Source of the DNA: Mycobacterium sp. ITM-2016-00318
GTDB lineage: Bacteria > Actinomycetota > Actinomycetes > Mycobacteriales > Mycobacteriaceae
Assembly (NCBI RefSeq): GCF_002968285.2
Contig: NZ_CP134400.1
Span: forward strand, 2,666,001 to 2,730,000
Length of the DNA: 64,000 nt
Direction: 5' to 3'
The notes under the pieces are model-generated. The model worked only from the letters and a program-made list of their open reading frames with translations, searched no databases and had not been told where the DNA came from. The position numbers and the translations under genes were made by a program. Positions 33,496-41,855 of this stretch are shown piece by piece (the first letter of the stretch is position 1; the number at the start of each line of letters is the position of its first letter).

Positions 33496-33572
33496 TGGTG
33501 CCCTCGGTGAGATTCGAACTCACACTGTACGGGTTTTGAATCCGTTTCCTCTGCCAGTTGGGATACGAGGGC
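33496..33572 (-). tRNA. tRNA-Leu (anticodon CAA), integration target
   Basis: Cloverleaf on the minus strand: 7 bp acceptor GCCCTCG/CGAGGGC, T-arm GTGAG-TTCGAAT-CTCAC, GG in the D-loop, discriminator A and an encoded CCA. The anticodon loop TTCAAAA reads CAA (Leu codon UUG). The variable region is only about 5 nt, although leucine tRNAs normally have a long variable arm; the D-stem also has a mismatch. Its 3' end comes from the integrated element. It is divergent from pdtaR, 79 bp away. Confidence 0.85.
33497..33545 (-). repeat. attR: 49 bp overlap with the functional tRNA-Leu gene
   Basis: Identical to 22092-22140. It forms the 3' two-thirds of the complete tRNA gene, so integration of the element restores the tRNA. 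The crossover must lie somewhere within these 49 bp. Confidence 0.9.
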
Positions 33573-33650
33573 GCAAGAAGCAGTCGGCTTTCCACCATAG
33601 AGGATCCCCTGAGGTCGCTGACTCGGCCCACGACCGCCACAATGGCACCC

Positions 33651-34280
33651 ATGACCGGCGCACCGACTGACGAAGCCAAGCCGCACCGTGTGCTCATCGC
33701 GGAGGACGAAGCCCTCATCCGGCTCGACCTGGCCGAGATGCTGCGCGAGGAGGGGTACGAAGTCGTCGGCGAGGCCGGCGACGGGCAGGAAGCCGTGGAA
33801 CTTGCCGAAAGCCTCAAGCCCGACCTGGTGATCATGGACGTCAAGATGCCGCGCCGCGACGGCATCGACGCGGCATCAGAGATAGCGGGCAAGCGCATCG
33901 CGCCGATCGTGGTGCTGACCGCCTTCAGCCAACGCGAACTGGTCGAGCGGGCCCGCGACGCCGGTGCCATGGCCTACCTCGTCAAGCCGTTCTCGATGAG
34001 CGATCTGATCCCCGCGATCGAGCTAGCGGTGAGCCGGTTCAGTGAGATCAGCGCTCTGGAGCGAGAAGTCGCGACGCTGTCCGACCGGCTCGAGACACGC
34101 AAGCTCGTCGAGCGGGCGAAGGGCTTACTCCAGGCCAAGCATCAGATGTCCGAGCCCGAGGCGTTCAAGTGGATTCAGCGGGCGGCGATGGATCGCCGGA
34201 CGACGATGCGGCGCGTTGCCGAGGTGGTGCTGGAGACCCTCGATGCGCCGGAGGGCGCCGCGCCGTCGAGCGACCAATAG
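33651..34280 (+). CDS. pdtaR: ANTAR-type response regulator PdtaR
   Basis: 209 residues, closely resembling M. tuberculosis Rv1626. Receiver domain with the acidic triad (AEDEALIRLDLAEML), phospho-acceptor VIMDVKMPRRDG and conserved Lys in AYLVKPFSMSD, then a coiled linker and an ANTAR RNA-binding domain (LVERAKGLLQAKHQMSEPEAFKW split across two helices). It is a phosphorylation-controlled antiterminator paired with the kinase PdtaS encoded elsewhere; in mycobacteria it affects envelope and stress adaptation. ATG 33651 is preferred; ATG 33642 is also possible. Confidence 0.93.
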   Translation: MTGAPTDEAKPHRVLIAEDEALIRLDLAEMLREEGYEVVGEAGDGQEAVELAESLKPDLVIMDVKMPRRDGIDAASEIAGKRIAPIVVLTAFSQRELVERARDAGAMAYLVKPFSMSDLIPAIELAVSRFSEISALEREVATLSDRLETRKLVERAKGLLQAKHQMSEPEAFKWIQRAAMDRRTTMRRVAEVVLETLDAPEGAAPSSDQ

Positions 34281-34397
34281 GCGGAAAACGAGCACCACGG
34301 CCATGCGTTGGCTATGTTCTACCCGAAGCGTCAGCGCACTGGCTGCTTGAAGCCAGATCGTCGATGCCGATTAAAACATTGAGTCGGAGGTGGAAAC

Positions 34398-35609
34398 GTG
34401 CGCGGTCGCGTGGCACGGAGCGCAGTAGCGCTCGGTAGCGCAGGGCTTGTGGTGCTCAGCATGGCTGCCTGTCAGCAGTCCAAGCCCGAAGAGGGGAAAC
34501 CTGAGACAGACCTGAAGATCGTCGAGCAGGTACAGATCGACGAGAAGGGTGGCGAGGTCAAGGCATCCCAGGGCGCGGCGGCCGCCGATCCCGCAGGCGA
34601 CGGCAAGGCCAACTGCCCGCCGGTGTCCATCGCCATGGCGGGTGCGCTCAACGGCCCGGACGCGGCACTAGGTATCAACATCAAGAACGGTGTGCAGCTG
34701 GCCATCGACAAGCACAACGCCGCCAACAAGGGCTGCCAGATCCAGCTGAAGCCGTTCGACACCGAGGGCGATCCGCAGAAGGCGACAGCGATCGCACCGC
34801 AGATCGTCGACGACCAGTACACGATCGGCCTTGTCGGCCCGGCATTCTCGGGTGAGACGAAGGCCACCGGCGGCGTCTTCAATCAGGCCGGTCTGGTCGC
34901 GGTGACCGCTTCGGCGACGAACCCCACGCTCAGCGAGAACGGTTGGAAGACCTTCTTCCGAGGCCTGGCCAACGACGCCGTTCAGGGCCCGTCGGTCGCG
35001 AACTACATGAAGACCGGTCTCAAGTACGAGAAGGTCTGCGTCATCGACGACAGCACCGACTACGGGCTCGGCCTGGCGACCGCCGTGCGCGACACGCTCG
35101 GTGCGACGGCCGATTCCGGCTGTAACATCTCGGTGAAGAAGGGCGACAAGGACTTCTCCGCCGCGGTGACTCAGGTCAAGGGAGTCAACCCCAAAGCCGT
35201 GTTCTACGGCGGCTACTACTCGGAGGCGGCTCCGCTCGTCCAGCAGCTCAAGGACGGCGGCTTCGAAGGCACCTTCGTCAGCGCCGACGGTACGAAGGAC
35301 CCGCAGTTCGTCAGCCAGGCCGGTGAAGCCGCCAAGGATGCGATCCTGTCCTGCCCGTGCGGCCCTGCCACAGGACCGTTCGCCGAGGAGTACCAGAAGA
35401 AGTTCAACGCCGAGGCGGGCACCTACAGCGCTGAGGGTTACGACCTGGGCACCATCCTGGTGAAGGGCATCGACTCGGGCGCCATCACGCGCCCTGCGCT
35501 GCTCGACTTCGTGAAGAACTACAACGGCCAGGGGGTGGCGCGCAACTACCAGTGGAGCCCCACCGGTGAGCTCACCACCAATTTGATCTGGATCTTCAAG
35601 GTCCAGTAA
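34398..35609 (+). CDS. livJ: Branched-chain amino-acid ABC transporter substrate-binding lipoprotein
   Basis: 403 residues. Signal peptide with lipobox SMAAC (Cys 25) and an acidic tether, then a type I periplasmic-binding fold: PPVSIAMAGALNGPDAALG, ATAIAPQIVDDQYTIGLVG-like segment, VTASATNPTLSENGWKTFF and YGGYYSEAAPLVQQLKDGG. Binds Leu/Ile/Val or similar ligands. GTG 34398 has GGAGG 10 nt upstream. First gene of the Liv operon; a strong terminator hairpin follows it, so binding protein is likely made in excess over the membrane genes. Confidence 0.92.
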   Translation: MRGRVARSAVALGSAGLVVLSMAACQQSKPEEGKPETDLKIVEQVQIDEKGGEVKASQGAAAADPAGDGKANCPPVSIAMAGALNGPDAALGINIKNGVQLAIDKHNAANKGCQIQLKPFDTEGDPQKATAIAPQIVDDQYTIGLVGPAFSGETKATGGVFNQAGLVAVTASATNPTLSENGWKTFFRGLANDAVQGPSVANYMKTGLKYEKVCVIDDSTDYGLGLATAVRDTLGATADSGCNISVKKGDKDFSAAVTQVKGVNPKAVFYGGYYSEAAPLVQQLKDGGFEGTFVSADGTKDPQFVSQAGEAAKDAILSCPCGPATGPFAEEYQKKFNAEAGTYSAEGYDLGTILVKGIDSGAITRPALLDFVKNYNGQGVARNYQWSPTGELTTNLIWIFKVQ

Positions 35610-35621
35610 TCCTGCGGGCGA

Positions 35622-35654
35622 AGCGCGTCCGAGACTGAAGAGCTCGGACGCGCT
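35622..35654 (+). terminator. Intergenic hairpin after livJ (terminator or attenuating stem-loop)
   Basis: Perfect 12 bp arms, AGCGCGTCCGAG and CTCGGACGCGCT, around a 9 nt loop, followed by TTCGCTT. The loop lies 13 bp after the livJ stop and 39 bp before livH. It may stop most transcripts or protect the livJ mRNA 3' end, giving more binding protein than permease. Confidence 0.75.
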
Positions 35655-35692
35655 TTCGCTTCAGATAACCTGCGCGAGGAGCCCGCCGCCGG

Positions 35693-36730
35693 ATGATCCA
35701 CGAGTGCGTCGACCAGTACGCGTGCCTAGCTGCGGACATCAACTTCAATGTCGAGAACCTGCGAACCGGCTTCTGGCAGTTGACGATCGATGGACTCTCG
35801 TGGGGTGCCATTTACGCGCTGGTTGCCGTCGGCTACACCCTGGTGTTCGGTGTGCTTCGGCTGATCAACTTCGCACACTCCGAAATCTTCATGCTCGGCA
35901 TGTTCGGCGCGTACTTCGCGCTCGACGTCATCATGGGCTTCACACCGAGCGGTAACGCGTACAACAAGGGCATCGTCCTGACGATCGTTTACCTGGGCGT
36001 AGCGATGCTGTTCGCGATGCTGGTTTCCGGCTCGGCGGCCGTCGGGTTGGAGTTCGTCGCGTATCGACCGCTCCGAAAACGGGGCGCGCGGTCGCTGACC
36101 TTCCTGATCACCGCGATCGGGATGTCGTTCGTCCTGCAGGAGTTCGTGCACTTCGTTCTGCCCAAACTGCTCAAGGGCTACGGCGGCAGCAATGCACAGC
36201 GGCCCATCATCCTGGTGCAGCCGAAGACGCAGTTCACCATCTTCGGCGCCTCGGTCTCCAACGTCACGATCGTGATCATCGTGGCGGCGTTGGTCCTCGC
36301 GCTGCTGACCGACATCGCGATCAACCGGACGAAGTTCGGCCGAGGTATTCGTGCCGTTGCGCAGGACCCGACCACCGCGACGTTGATGGGCGTCTCGCGC
36401 GAGCGCATCATCATGACCACGTTCCTGATCGGCGGGCTGCTGGCCGGCGCCGCGGCGCTGCTGTACACACTCAAGGTGCCGCAGGGCATCATCTACTCCG
36501 GCGGGTTCCTGTTGGGTATCAAGGCTTTCTCGGCGGCAGTGCTCGGCGGTATCGGCAACCTGCGCGGTGCCCTTCTCGGCGGCCTGCTGCTCGGCATCAT
36601 GGAGAATTACGGGCAGGCCGTCTTCGGCACGCAGTGGCGAGATGTCATCGCCTTCGCGCTCCTCGTTCTGGTGCTGTTGATCCGGCCGACCGGGATACTC
36701 GGTGAGAGCCTCGGGAAGGCACGCGCATGA
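35693..36730 (+). CDS. livH: Branched-chain amino-acid ABC transporter permease LivH
   Basis: 345 residues with about eight helices. LivH features: GLSWGAIYALVAVGYTLVFGV (split over the first helix), NFAHSEIFMLGMFGAY, and the ATPase-contact loop RAVAQDPTTATLMGVSRER followed by LGGIGNLRGALLGGLLLG. Forms a heterodimer with LivM. The ATG at 35693 gives a 30-residue N-terminal tail; a start closer to the first helix cannot be excluded. Overlaps livM by ATGA. Confidence 0.92.
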   Translation: MIHECVDQYACLAADINFNVENLRTGFWQLTIDGLSWGAIYALVAVGYTLVFGVLRLINFAHSEIFMLGMFGAYFALDVIMGFTPSGNAYNKGIVLTIVYLGVAMLFAMLVSGSAAVGLEFVAYRPLRKRGARSLTFLITAIGMSFVLQEFVHFVLPKLLKGYGGSNAQRPIILVQPKTQFTIFGASVSNVTIVIIVAALVLALLTDIAINRTKFGRGIRAVAQDPTTATLMGVSRERIIMTTFLIGGLLAGAAALLYTLKVPQGIIYSGGFLLGIKAFSAAVLGGIGNLRGALLGGLLLGIMENYGQAVFGTQWRDVIAFALLVLVLLIRPTGILGESLGKARA

Positions 36731-37929
36731 GCGAGAAATCGGAGGCAGCAAAAGAGGCGCGCGCGAAACGCCTCCTCGCGCCGGGCGATGGTCTGCGCAC
36801 CTGGTGGGACGGTCTGTCGCGGAGCCAGAAGTGGGTCTTCGGCGTGCTGCTGTTCGGCGCTGTCGCCCTGCTGCCGCTGTACACCCCGCCGTTCCTCGAC
36901 ACCCCCGGCATCAGCTTCGGCGGAACCATGGCGCAGTTCGCGATGGTCGCGATCATCGCGATCGGCCTCAATGTCGTGGTCGGCCAGGCGGGCCTGCTCG
37001 ACCTCGGTTACGTCGGCTTCTACGCCGTCGGCGCCTACACGGTCGCGCTGCTGACCAGTCCCGACAGCCCATGGAACAAGGTCGGACCCACGGGCTTCTT
37101 CAGCACGCCGTGGGCCTGGCTGTCCTGTGTGCCGCTGGCGATGGCCATCACCGCGCTGGCCGGCCTGATCCTCGGCTTCCCGACGCTTCGTCTGCGCGGT
37201 GACTATCTGGCGATCGTCACGCTGGGATTCGGCGAGATCATCCGGCTCATGGCCGACAACCTGGCCGACACCACCGGCGGCCCGCGTGGCCTCAACGAGG
37301 TCGCGTTCCCACGCCTCGCCGAGAGCGAGAAACTGCCCGAAGGGGTGTTCTCGAGCGCCAATTCGACCGGCGAGGCGAACTACGGCACCTGGTGGTTCTG
37401 GCTCGGGCTGATTCTCATCGTCGCCATCTTGATGCTCGTCGGCAACCTGGAACGCAGCCGGGTCGGCCGCGCCTGGATTGCTGTCCGGGAGGACGAGGAC
37501 GCCGCAGAGGTCATGGGCGTGAACACTTTCCGGTTCAAGCTGTGGGCATTCGTGATCGGCGCGGCCATCGGCGGACTTTCGGGGGCGCTGTACGCCGGAC
37601 AGGTGCAGTATGTCGCACCGCCGACGTTCAACATCATCAACTCGATGCTCTTCCTGTGTGCGGTCGTCCTCGGCGGGCAGGGCAACAAGCTCGGGGTGAT
37701 CTTCGGCGCGTTCATCATCGTGTATCTGCCCAACCGTCTGCTCGGCGTCGAGTTCCTCGGAATCAATCTCGGCGACTTGAAATATCTATTCTTCGGGCTC
37801 GCGCTCGTCGTGCTGATGATCTTCCGTCCCGAGGGTCTGTTCCCAGCCCGTCAGCAACTGCTGGCCTACGGCAAGGCCGCGCGCGATCTGCTGGGGACCA
37901 AACCTGCAGAGAAGGAGCCGGCCGCATGA
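36727..37929 (+). CDS. livM: Branched-chain amino-acid ABC transporter permease LivM
   Basis: 400 residues. A charged N-terminal tail of ~35 residues precedes the helices. LivM motifs: [21 protein letters not shown] (helix), [20 protein letters not shown], and [22 protein letters not shown] (contact loop). Partner of LivH. Starts within the livH stop and its own stop overlaps the livG start (ATGA), so the three are translationally coupled. Confidence 0.93.
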   Translation: MSEKSEAAKEARAKRLLAPGDGLRTWWDGLSRSQKWVFGVLLFGAVALLPLYTPPFLDTPGISFGGTMAQFAMVAIIAIGLNVVVGQAGLLDLGYVGFYAVGAYTVALLTSPDSPWNKVGPTGFFSTPWAWLSCVPLAMAITALAGLILGFPTLRLRGDYLAIVTLGFGEIIRLMADNLADTTGGPRGLNEVAFPRLAESEKLPEGVFSSANSTGEANYGTWWFWLGLILIVAILMLVGNLERSRVGRAWIAVREDEDAAEVMGVNTFRFKLWAFVIGAAIGGLSGALYAGQVQYVAPPTFNIINSMLFLCAVVLGGQGNKLGVIFGAFIIVYLPNRLLGVEFLGINLGDLKYLFFGLALVVLMIFRPEGLFPARQQLLAYGKAARDLLGTKPAEKEPAA

Positions 37930-38807
37930 GCACACCATTGCCCGGCGCCGACGAATCTTCGCTGACGCCAGGAGCAGAGAAGACGATCGAAGAACTCGCC
38001 AGTGTGCATCGGGAGATCCACGCCGCCGAAGGCGAAGTCCTCTTGCAGACAAGGGAATTGACCGTCAAGTTCGGCGGGCTGACGGCGTTGGACTCGGTAA
38101 CGTTCGACATCCGCCGTGGCGAGATCCTCGGGATGATCGGACCGAACGGTGCAGGCAAGACCACCTGCTTCAATGCGATCACCGGTGTCTATCGGCCCAC
38201 CTCCGGCTCGGTGATCTTCGACGGCGCGCCACTGGGCCGCATCAAGCGGCACCAGATCACCCGCAAGGGCATCGCCCGCACCTTCCAGAACATCCGCCTT
38301 TTCGGGGAGATGACCGCGTTGGAGAACGTGATGGTCGGCACCGATGCCCGTCACCACACGTCGGTGCCGGGGGCGCTCGTGCGCACCCCTCGGCATCGCC
38401 GCGAGGAGAAATCGGCCGTCGAGCGCTCAGCGGCGCTGCTGCACTTCGTCGGCATCGCGCACCGCGGCGAGGAGAAGGCGAGAAACCTGCCCTACGGTGA
38501 CCAGCGGCGCCTCGAGATCGCGCGTGCGCTGGCCACCGAGCCGAAGCTGCTGTGCCTCGATGAGCCGGCGGCCGGCTTCAACCCGAGCGAGAAGTCCGCA
38601 TTGATCGAGCTGATCCAGAAGATCCGCGACGACGGCTATACGGTGCTTCTCATCGAACATGACATGCGACTGGTGATGGGCGTGACCGACCGAATCGTGG
38701 TGCTGGAGTTCGGCCGAAAGATCGCCGACGGGCTGCCTGCGGAGATCCGCGAGGACCCGAAGGTCATCGCCGCTTACCTGGGGGTGCCCGATGACGAACT
38801 CTCCTGA
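37926..38807 (+). CDS. livG: Branched-chain amino-acid ABC transporter ATPase LivG
   Basis: 293 residues from ATG 37926; the frame upstream belongs to the antisense or shadow of livM. Walker [10 protein letters not shown], signature region [15 protein letters not shown] (LivG-type) and Walker [16 protein letters not shown], switch His in [10 protein letters not shown]. About 40 extra N-terminal residues precede the ABC domain. The last 17 bp overlap livF. Confidence 0.93.
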   Translation: MSTPLPGADESSLTPGAEKTIEELASVHREIHAAEGEVLLQTRELTVKFGGLTALDSVTFDIRRGEILGMIGPNGAGKTTCFNAITGVYRPTSGSVIFDGAPLGRIKRHQITRKGIARTFQNIRLFGEMTALENVMVGTDARHHTSVPGALVRTPRHRREEKSAVERSAALLHFVGIAHRGEEKARNLPYGDQRRLEIARALATEPKLLCLDEPAAGFNPSEKSALIELIQKIRDDGYTVLLIEHDMRLVMGVTDRIVVLEFGRKIADGLPAEIREDPKVIAAYLGVPDDELS

Positions 38808-39540
38808 CATCGACGACCGGCCCGTCCTACTCGAAGCCCGCGACATCGTCGTGCACTACGGACGTATCCAGGCGCTTCATGGTGTCTCGCTCGTGGTGCG
38901 CCAGGGCGAGTTGGTTACCCTGCTCGGTTCCAACGGCGCGGGCAAGACGACGATCATGCGGGCGATCTCCGGGCTGCGCCCGCTGACGTCGGGCTCGGTT
39001 TGGTTCGAGGGCAACGACATCAGCCGCGTCAAGGCGCACCGGCGGGTGACCGACGGCCTGATCCAGGCTCCGGAGGGGCGCGGCGTTTTCCCGGGCATGA
39101 CCGTCGTCGAGAACCTGGAAATGGGTTGCTACGGCCGCAAGTTCGCGTCCAAGGCCGAACACAAGGAGCACCTTGACTGGGTGCTCGAGACGTTCCCCCG
39201 GCTCGCCGAACGGAAGAACCAGGTGGGCGGCACGCTATCCGGCGGCGAGCAGCAGATGCTGGCGATCGGTCGCGCGCTGATGGCGCGGCCGCGGGTGCTG
39301 TTGCTCGACGAGCCGTCGATGGGGCTGGCGCCCATGGTGATATCGCAGATCTTCAAGATCATCGCCGATATCAACGCCCAGGGCACCACGGTGCTGCTCG
39401 TCGAACAGAACGCGCAGCAGGCACTCACGCGCTCCGATCGTGCCTACATCTTGGAAACGGGCGACATCACCCGTGAAGGCAACGCCCGTGCGCTGTTGGA
39501 GGACGACAGCATTCGGGCCGCATATCTCGGCGTCGCCTGA
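38791..39540 (+). CDS. livF: Branched-chain amino-acid ABC transporter ATPase LivF
   Basis: 249 residues. Walker A GSNGAGKTT, Q-loop region IQAPEGRGVFPGMTVVENL (LivF hallmark), signature LSGGEQQMLAIGRAL, Walker B LLLDEPSMGLAPM and LLVEQNAQQAL. Pairs with LivG on the LivHM permease. Last gene of the Liv operon; the next gene begins 7 bp later and may be co-transcribed. Confidence 0.93.
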   Translation: MTNSPDIDDRPVLLEARDIVVHYGRIQALHGVSLVVRQGELVTLLGSNGAGKTTIMRAISGLRPLTSGSVWFEGNDISRVKAHRRVTDGLIQAPEGRGVFPGMTVVENLEMGCYGRKFASKAEHKEHLDWVLETFPRLAERKNQVGGTLSGGEQQMLAIGRALMARPRVLLLDEPSMGLAPMVISQIFKIIADINAQGTTVLLVEQNAQQALTRSDRAYILETGDITREGNARALLEDDSIRAAYLGVA

Positions 39541-39547
39541 ATCCCTC

Positions 39548-40462
39548 GTGCCCAACCGCATTCGGGCCCTGCTCGGCATCGAGTACCCGATCGTCCAGGC
39601 GCCGATGACGTACATCGCCCGCGCGGAACTCGCCGCCGCAGTGTCGGAGGCGGGCGGACTCGGAGTGATAGAGACGCTGACAGCCGAGGGGCAGGCGGAC
39701 CTGCGTCGTGTCCGCACGCTCACCGACAAGCCGGTCGGGGCCAACCTGATGATTCAGGGCTGGAAGAAGGACCCGTCGATCGTCCACGTGCTCCACGACG
39801 CGGGCGTGAACCACGTCTTCACCTCGGCAGGCGATCCCGCCTTGTTCACCGAACGGCTTCACGAAGCGGGAATGACGGTCGTGCACGTCGTCGGCTCGCT
39901 TCGTGCGGCGCAGAAGGCTCTCGATGCGGGCGTCGACGCCTTGGTGGTCGAGGGAGTGGAGGGCGGCGGATTCAAGTCTGCCCTCGGTGCGTCGACGATG
40001 GTGTTGCTACCGCTTGTCGCCGAGCGCGTCGACCTCCCGATCATCGCCGCAGGCGGCATGTGCGACGCACGGTCCACCGCCGCGGCAGTGGTTCTCGGCG
40101 CGGAAGGCGTGCAGATGGGAACCAGGATGCTCGCGAGCCGAGAGTCGTTGGTCCACAGCAACTTCAAGAACGCGATCCTCGCCGCGAGCGATTCGGGCAC
40201 AGTACTTCTCGACATCCCCGGCAACCCGACGATGCGGGTGCTGCGGGCGGGGCTCGCAGCGCGCGTTGCGGCTCACGATCCCGAAGCCCAGCTGCTCGGC
40301 AAGGTCACCGAACTGTACTTCGACGGCGATATGGACGCCAGTGTCGCCAACACCGGTCAGGTGTCCTCACGGATCGACGAGCTCTTGCCTGTCGCCGAGA
40401 TCGTGCGTGGCACGTGGGCCGAGATCGAAGCGGTGCTGGACGCCGCAAGGTCACGAGTCTAA
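39548..40462 (+). CDS. Nitronate monooxygenase-like flavoprotein
   Basis: 304 residues from GTG 39548. TIM-barrel FMN enzyme of the 2-nitropropane dioxygenase/NMO family: IEYPIVQAPMTYIARAELA at the start, GGLGVIETL, GVDALVVEGVEGGG, and PIIAAGGMCDARSTAAAVVLGAEGVQMGTR (FMN phosphate loop, split). Family members oxidise nitronates or act as enoyl reductases; the actual substrate is unknown. The segment upstream of 39548 in the same frame lies in livF and is not coding. Likely the tail of the Liv operon. Confidence 0.85.
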   Translation: MPNRIRALLGIEYPIVQAPMTYIARAELAAAVSEAGGLGVIETLTAEGQADLRRVRTLTDKPVGANLMIQGWKKDPSIVHVLHDAGVNHVFTSAGDPALFTERLHEAGMTVVHVVGSLRAAQKALDAGVDALVVEGVEGGGFKSALGASTMVLLPLVAERVDLPIIAAGGMCDARSTAAAVVLGAEGVQMGTRMLASRESLVHSNFKNAILAASDSGTVLLDIPGNPTMRVLRAGLAARVAAHDPEAQLLGKVTELYFDGDMDASVANTGQVSSRIDELLPVAEIVRGTWAEIEAVLDAARSRV

Positions 40463-40719
40463 GGCGACCAGGAGCCCGGCACATCGACCCGGAAACCACC
40501 AAGGTTCCGTCGCCCAACCAACGAGCCCCGACGCCTTGACGATCTAGGCCTCGACATTGACTTCACCGTTTCGCCGGCGGAGTACGCCGTGTTCGCGAAG
40601 CCGTCGGTGAACCACCACAGGCGGCCGTCATGCCACCGCGGACCCTCGCCGTAAACGATGGCGCCGACGAAATTCCGGCGCGGGAATGGCGCGTCCTCCC
40701 CGACAGTGCAAATCAGCAA
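40459..40719 (-). pseudogene. 5' remnant of an SMP-30/gluconolactonase-like gene
   Basis: About 45 codons resemble the first blade of SMP-30/gluconolactonase proteins: FVGAIVYGEGPRWHDGRLWWFTDG. After that the frame turns to unrelated Arg-rich sequence and stops at 40459, overlapping the NMO gene by 4 bp. The remaining ~240 residues expected for the family are missing, so this is a truncated gene. The 350 bp gap 40463-40814 contains only this stump and a palindrome. Confidence 0.55.
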
Positions 40720-40777
40720 CGCCGTAAATTGATCTAACGTCCATTCCGCGGATTTTTCGCCGTTTCGCTGGCAAAGT

Positions 40778-40791
40778 CTGTGTCGACACAG
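40778..40791. promoter_or_regulatory. 14 bp palindrome before the O-methyltransferase
   Basis: CTGTGTCGACACAG is a perfect inverted repeat 24 bp upstream of the methyltransferase start and may be an operator for a dimeric regulator. No regulator gene is adjacent. Confidence 0.45.
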
Positions 40792-40814
40792 CGGTGATCC
40801 GACGGAGGTGGGCC

Positions 40815-41846
40815 ATGCCCGAAAACGCCCTAGATCCCTCTCATATCTTGCAGGTGGGCACGGGCTTCTTCGCCTCGAAGACCCTGCTTTCGGCGGTCGA
40901 GCTGGGTGTGTTCACCGTGCTCGACAATGAGCCATCGCTCCGCGGTGCGGAGCTCGGTGACCGGCTGAAATTGCACAGTAGAGCCACCTACGACTTTCTC
41001 GACGCCTTGGTGGCGCTCGGCTTTCTGGCGAGGGAGGGTGATGGACCGAGCGGCCGGTACAGCAACACGGCGGAAGCGTCGGCGTTCCTGAGCAGAAGCA
41101 GCCCGCGCTACGTCGGCGGACTACTGGAAATGCTCAACGCGCGACTCTTCGGGTTCTGGAACGACCTGACCGAGGCGCTGCACACCGGCCAACCGCAGAA
41201 CGAGCTGAAGCGCAGCGGGCACTCCATGTTCGAGGAGGTCTACGCGGACCCAAAGCGTCTCGAGCAGTTCTTGCTTGCGATGCAAGGCATTTCGACACCG
41301 AACTTCCAAGCGCTAAGCGAGACGTTCGATTTCACGGGTTATCAGACGCTTTGCGATGTCGGCGGCGCCAACGGCCAACTCTCTATTGTCGTGGCTAACC
41401 GCCACCCACATCTCCGGCTGACCAGCCTCGATCTGCCGGCAGTCACCGCCATCGCGGAGAAAACCGTCGCGGCGGCGGGGCTGACCGATCGTGTTCAGTG
41501 CATCAGCGGCGATTGCTTCGCAGAACCGTTTCCCGCAGCCGACATCATCACCATGGGCATGATTCTGCACGACTGGAATCTCGACAAGAAGATGCAGCTC
41601 ATCCAGTCGGCCTATGACGCACTGCCTGAAGGAGGAGCTTTCATCGTCGTCGAGAACCTGATCGACGATGCCCGACGGCAGAACGCATTTGGCTTGCTGA
41701 TGTCGCTCAACATGTTGATCGAATTCGGTGACGGCTTTGATTTCACGGGCGCCGACTTTACGGGCTGGTGCACCGAGGTCGGCTTCCGCAGAGTCGAGAT
41801 CACCCCGCTGGTCGGACCGGCGAGTGCTGGCATCGCCTACAAGTGA
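40815..41846 (+). CDS. SAM-dependent O-methyltransferase (COMT/ASMT-like)
   Basis: 343 residues. N-terminal dimerisation/winged-helix domain (FFASKTLLSAVELGVF, LHSRATYDFLDALVALGFL), then a Rossmann fold with the SAM motif LCDVGGANGQLSIV, acidic end of the next strand (LTSLDLP), and the catalytic His in MILHDWNLD. Plant-type small-molecule O-methyltransferases of this class act on hydroxylated aromatics or polyketides; the substrate is unknown. ATG 40815 follows GGAGGTGGG. It is convergent with the thiolase gene, 9 bp apart. Confidence 0.88.
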   Translation: MPENALDPSHILQVGTGFFASKTLLSAVELGVFTVLDNEPSLRGAELGDRLKLHSRATYDFLDALVALGFLAREGDGPSGRYSNTAEASAFLSRSSPRYVGGLLEMLNARLFGFWNDLTEALHTGQPQNELKRSGHSMFEEVYADPKRLEQFLLAMQGISTPNFQALSETFDFTGYQTLCDVGGANGQLSIVVANRHPHLRLTSLDLPAVTAIAEKTVAAAGLTDRVQCISGDCFAEPFPAADIITMGMILHDWNLDKKMQLIQSAYDALPEGGAFIVVENLIDDARRQNAFGLLMSLNMLIEFGDGFDFTGADFTGWCTEVGFRRVEITPLVGPASAGIAYK

Positions 41847-41855
41847 CGTCTGATC

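Larger units (their letters stand above)
22092..33545. mobile_element. Capsid-forming phage satellite (cf-PICI/phiRv1-like), integrated at tRNA-Leu
   Basis: 11,454 bp between exact 49 bp direct repeats. Rightward genes: repressor and tyrosine integrase. Leftward genes, mostly joined by ATGA/GTGA overlaps: excisionase, small ORF, RecA-like ATPase, two small proteins, a small ORF, HNH nuclease, large terminase, portal, minor head protein, scaffold, unknown, major capsid, head-tail adaptor, head stopper, then a membrane protein next to attL. No tail, tape-measure, baseplate, lysin, holin or prohead protease genes exist and there is no space for them. The layout corresponds to satellites that build their own capsid but borrow a helper phage tail. 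Confidence 0.8.

Noticed and set aside
22092..33545. Complete temperate prophage
   Set aside because: No tail, tape measure, lysin or holin genes, and no room for them between the neck genes and attL.
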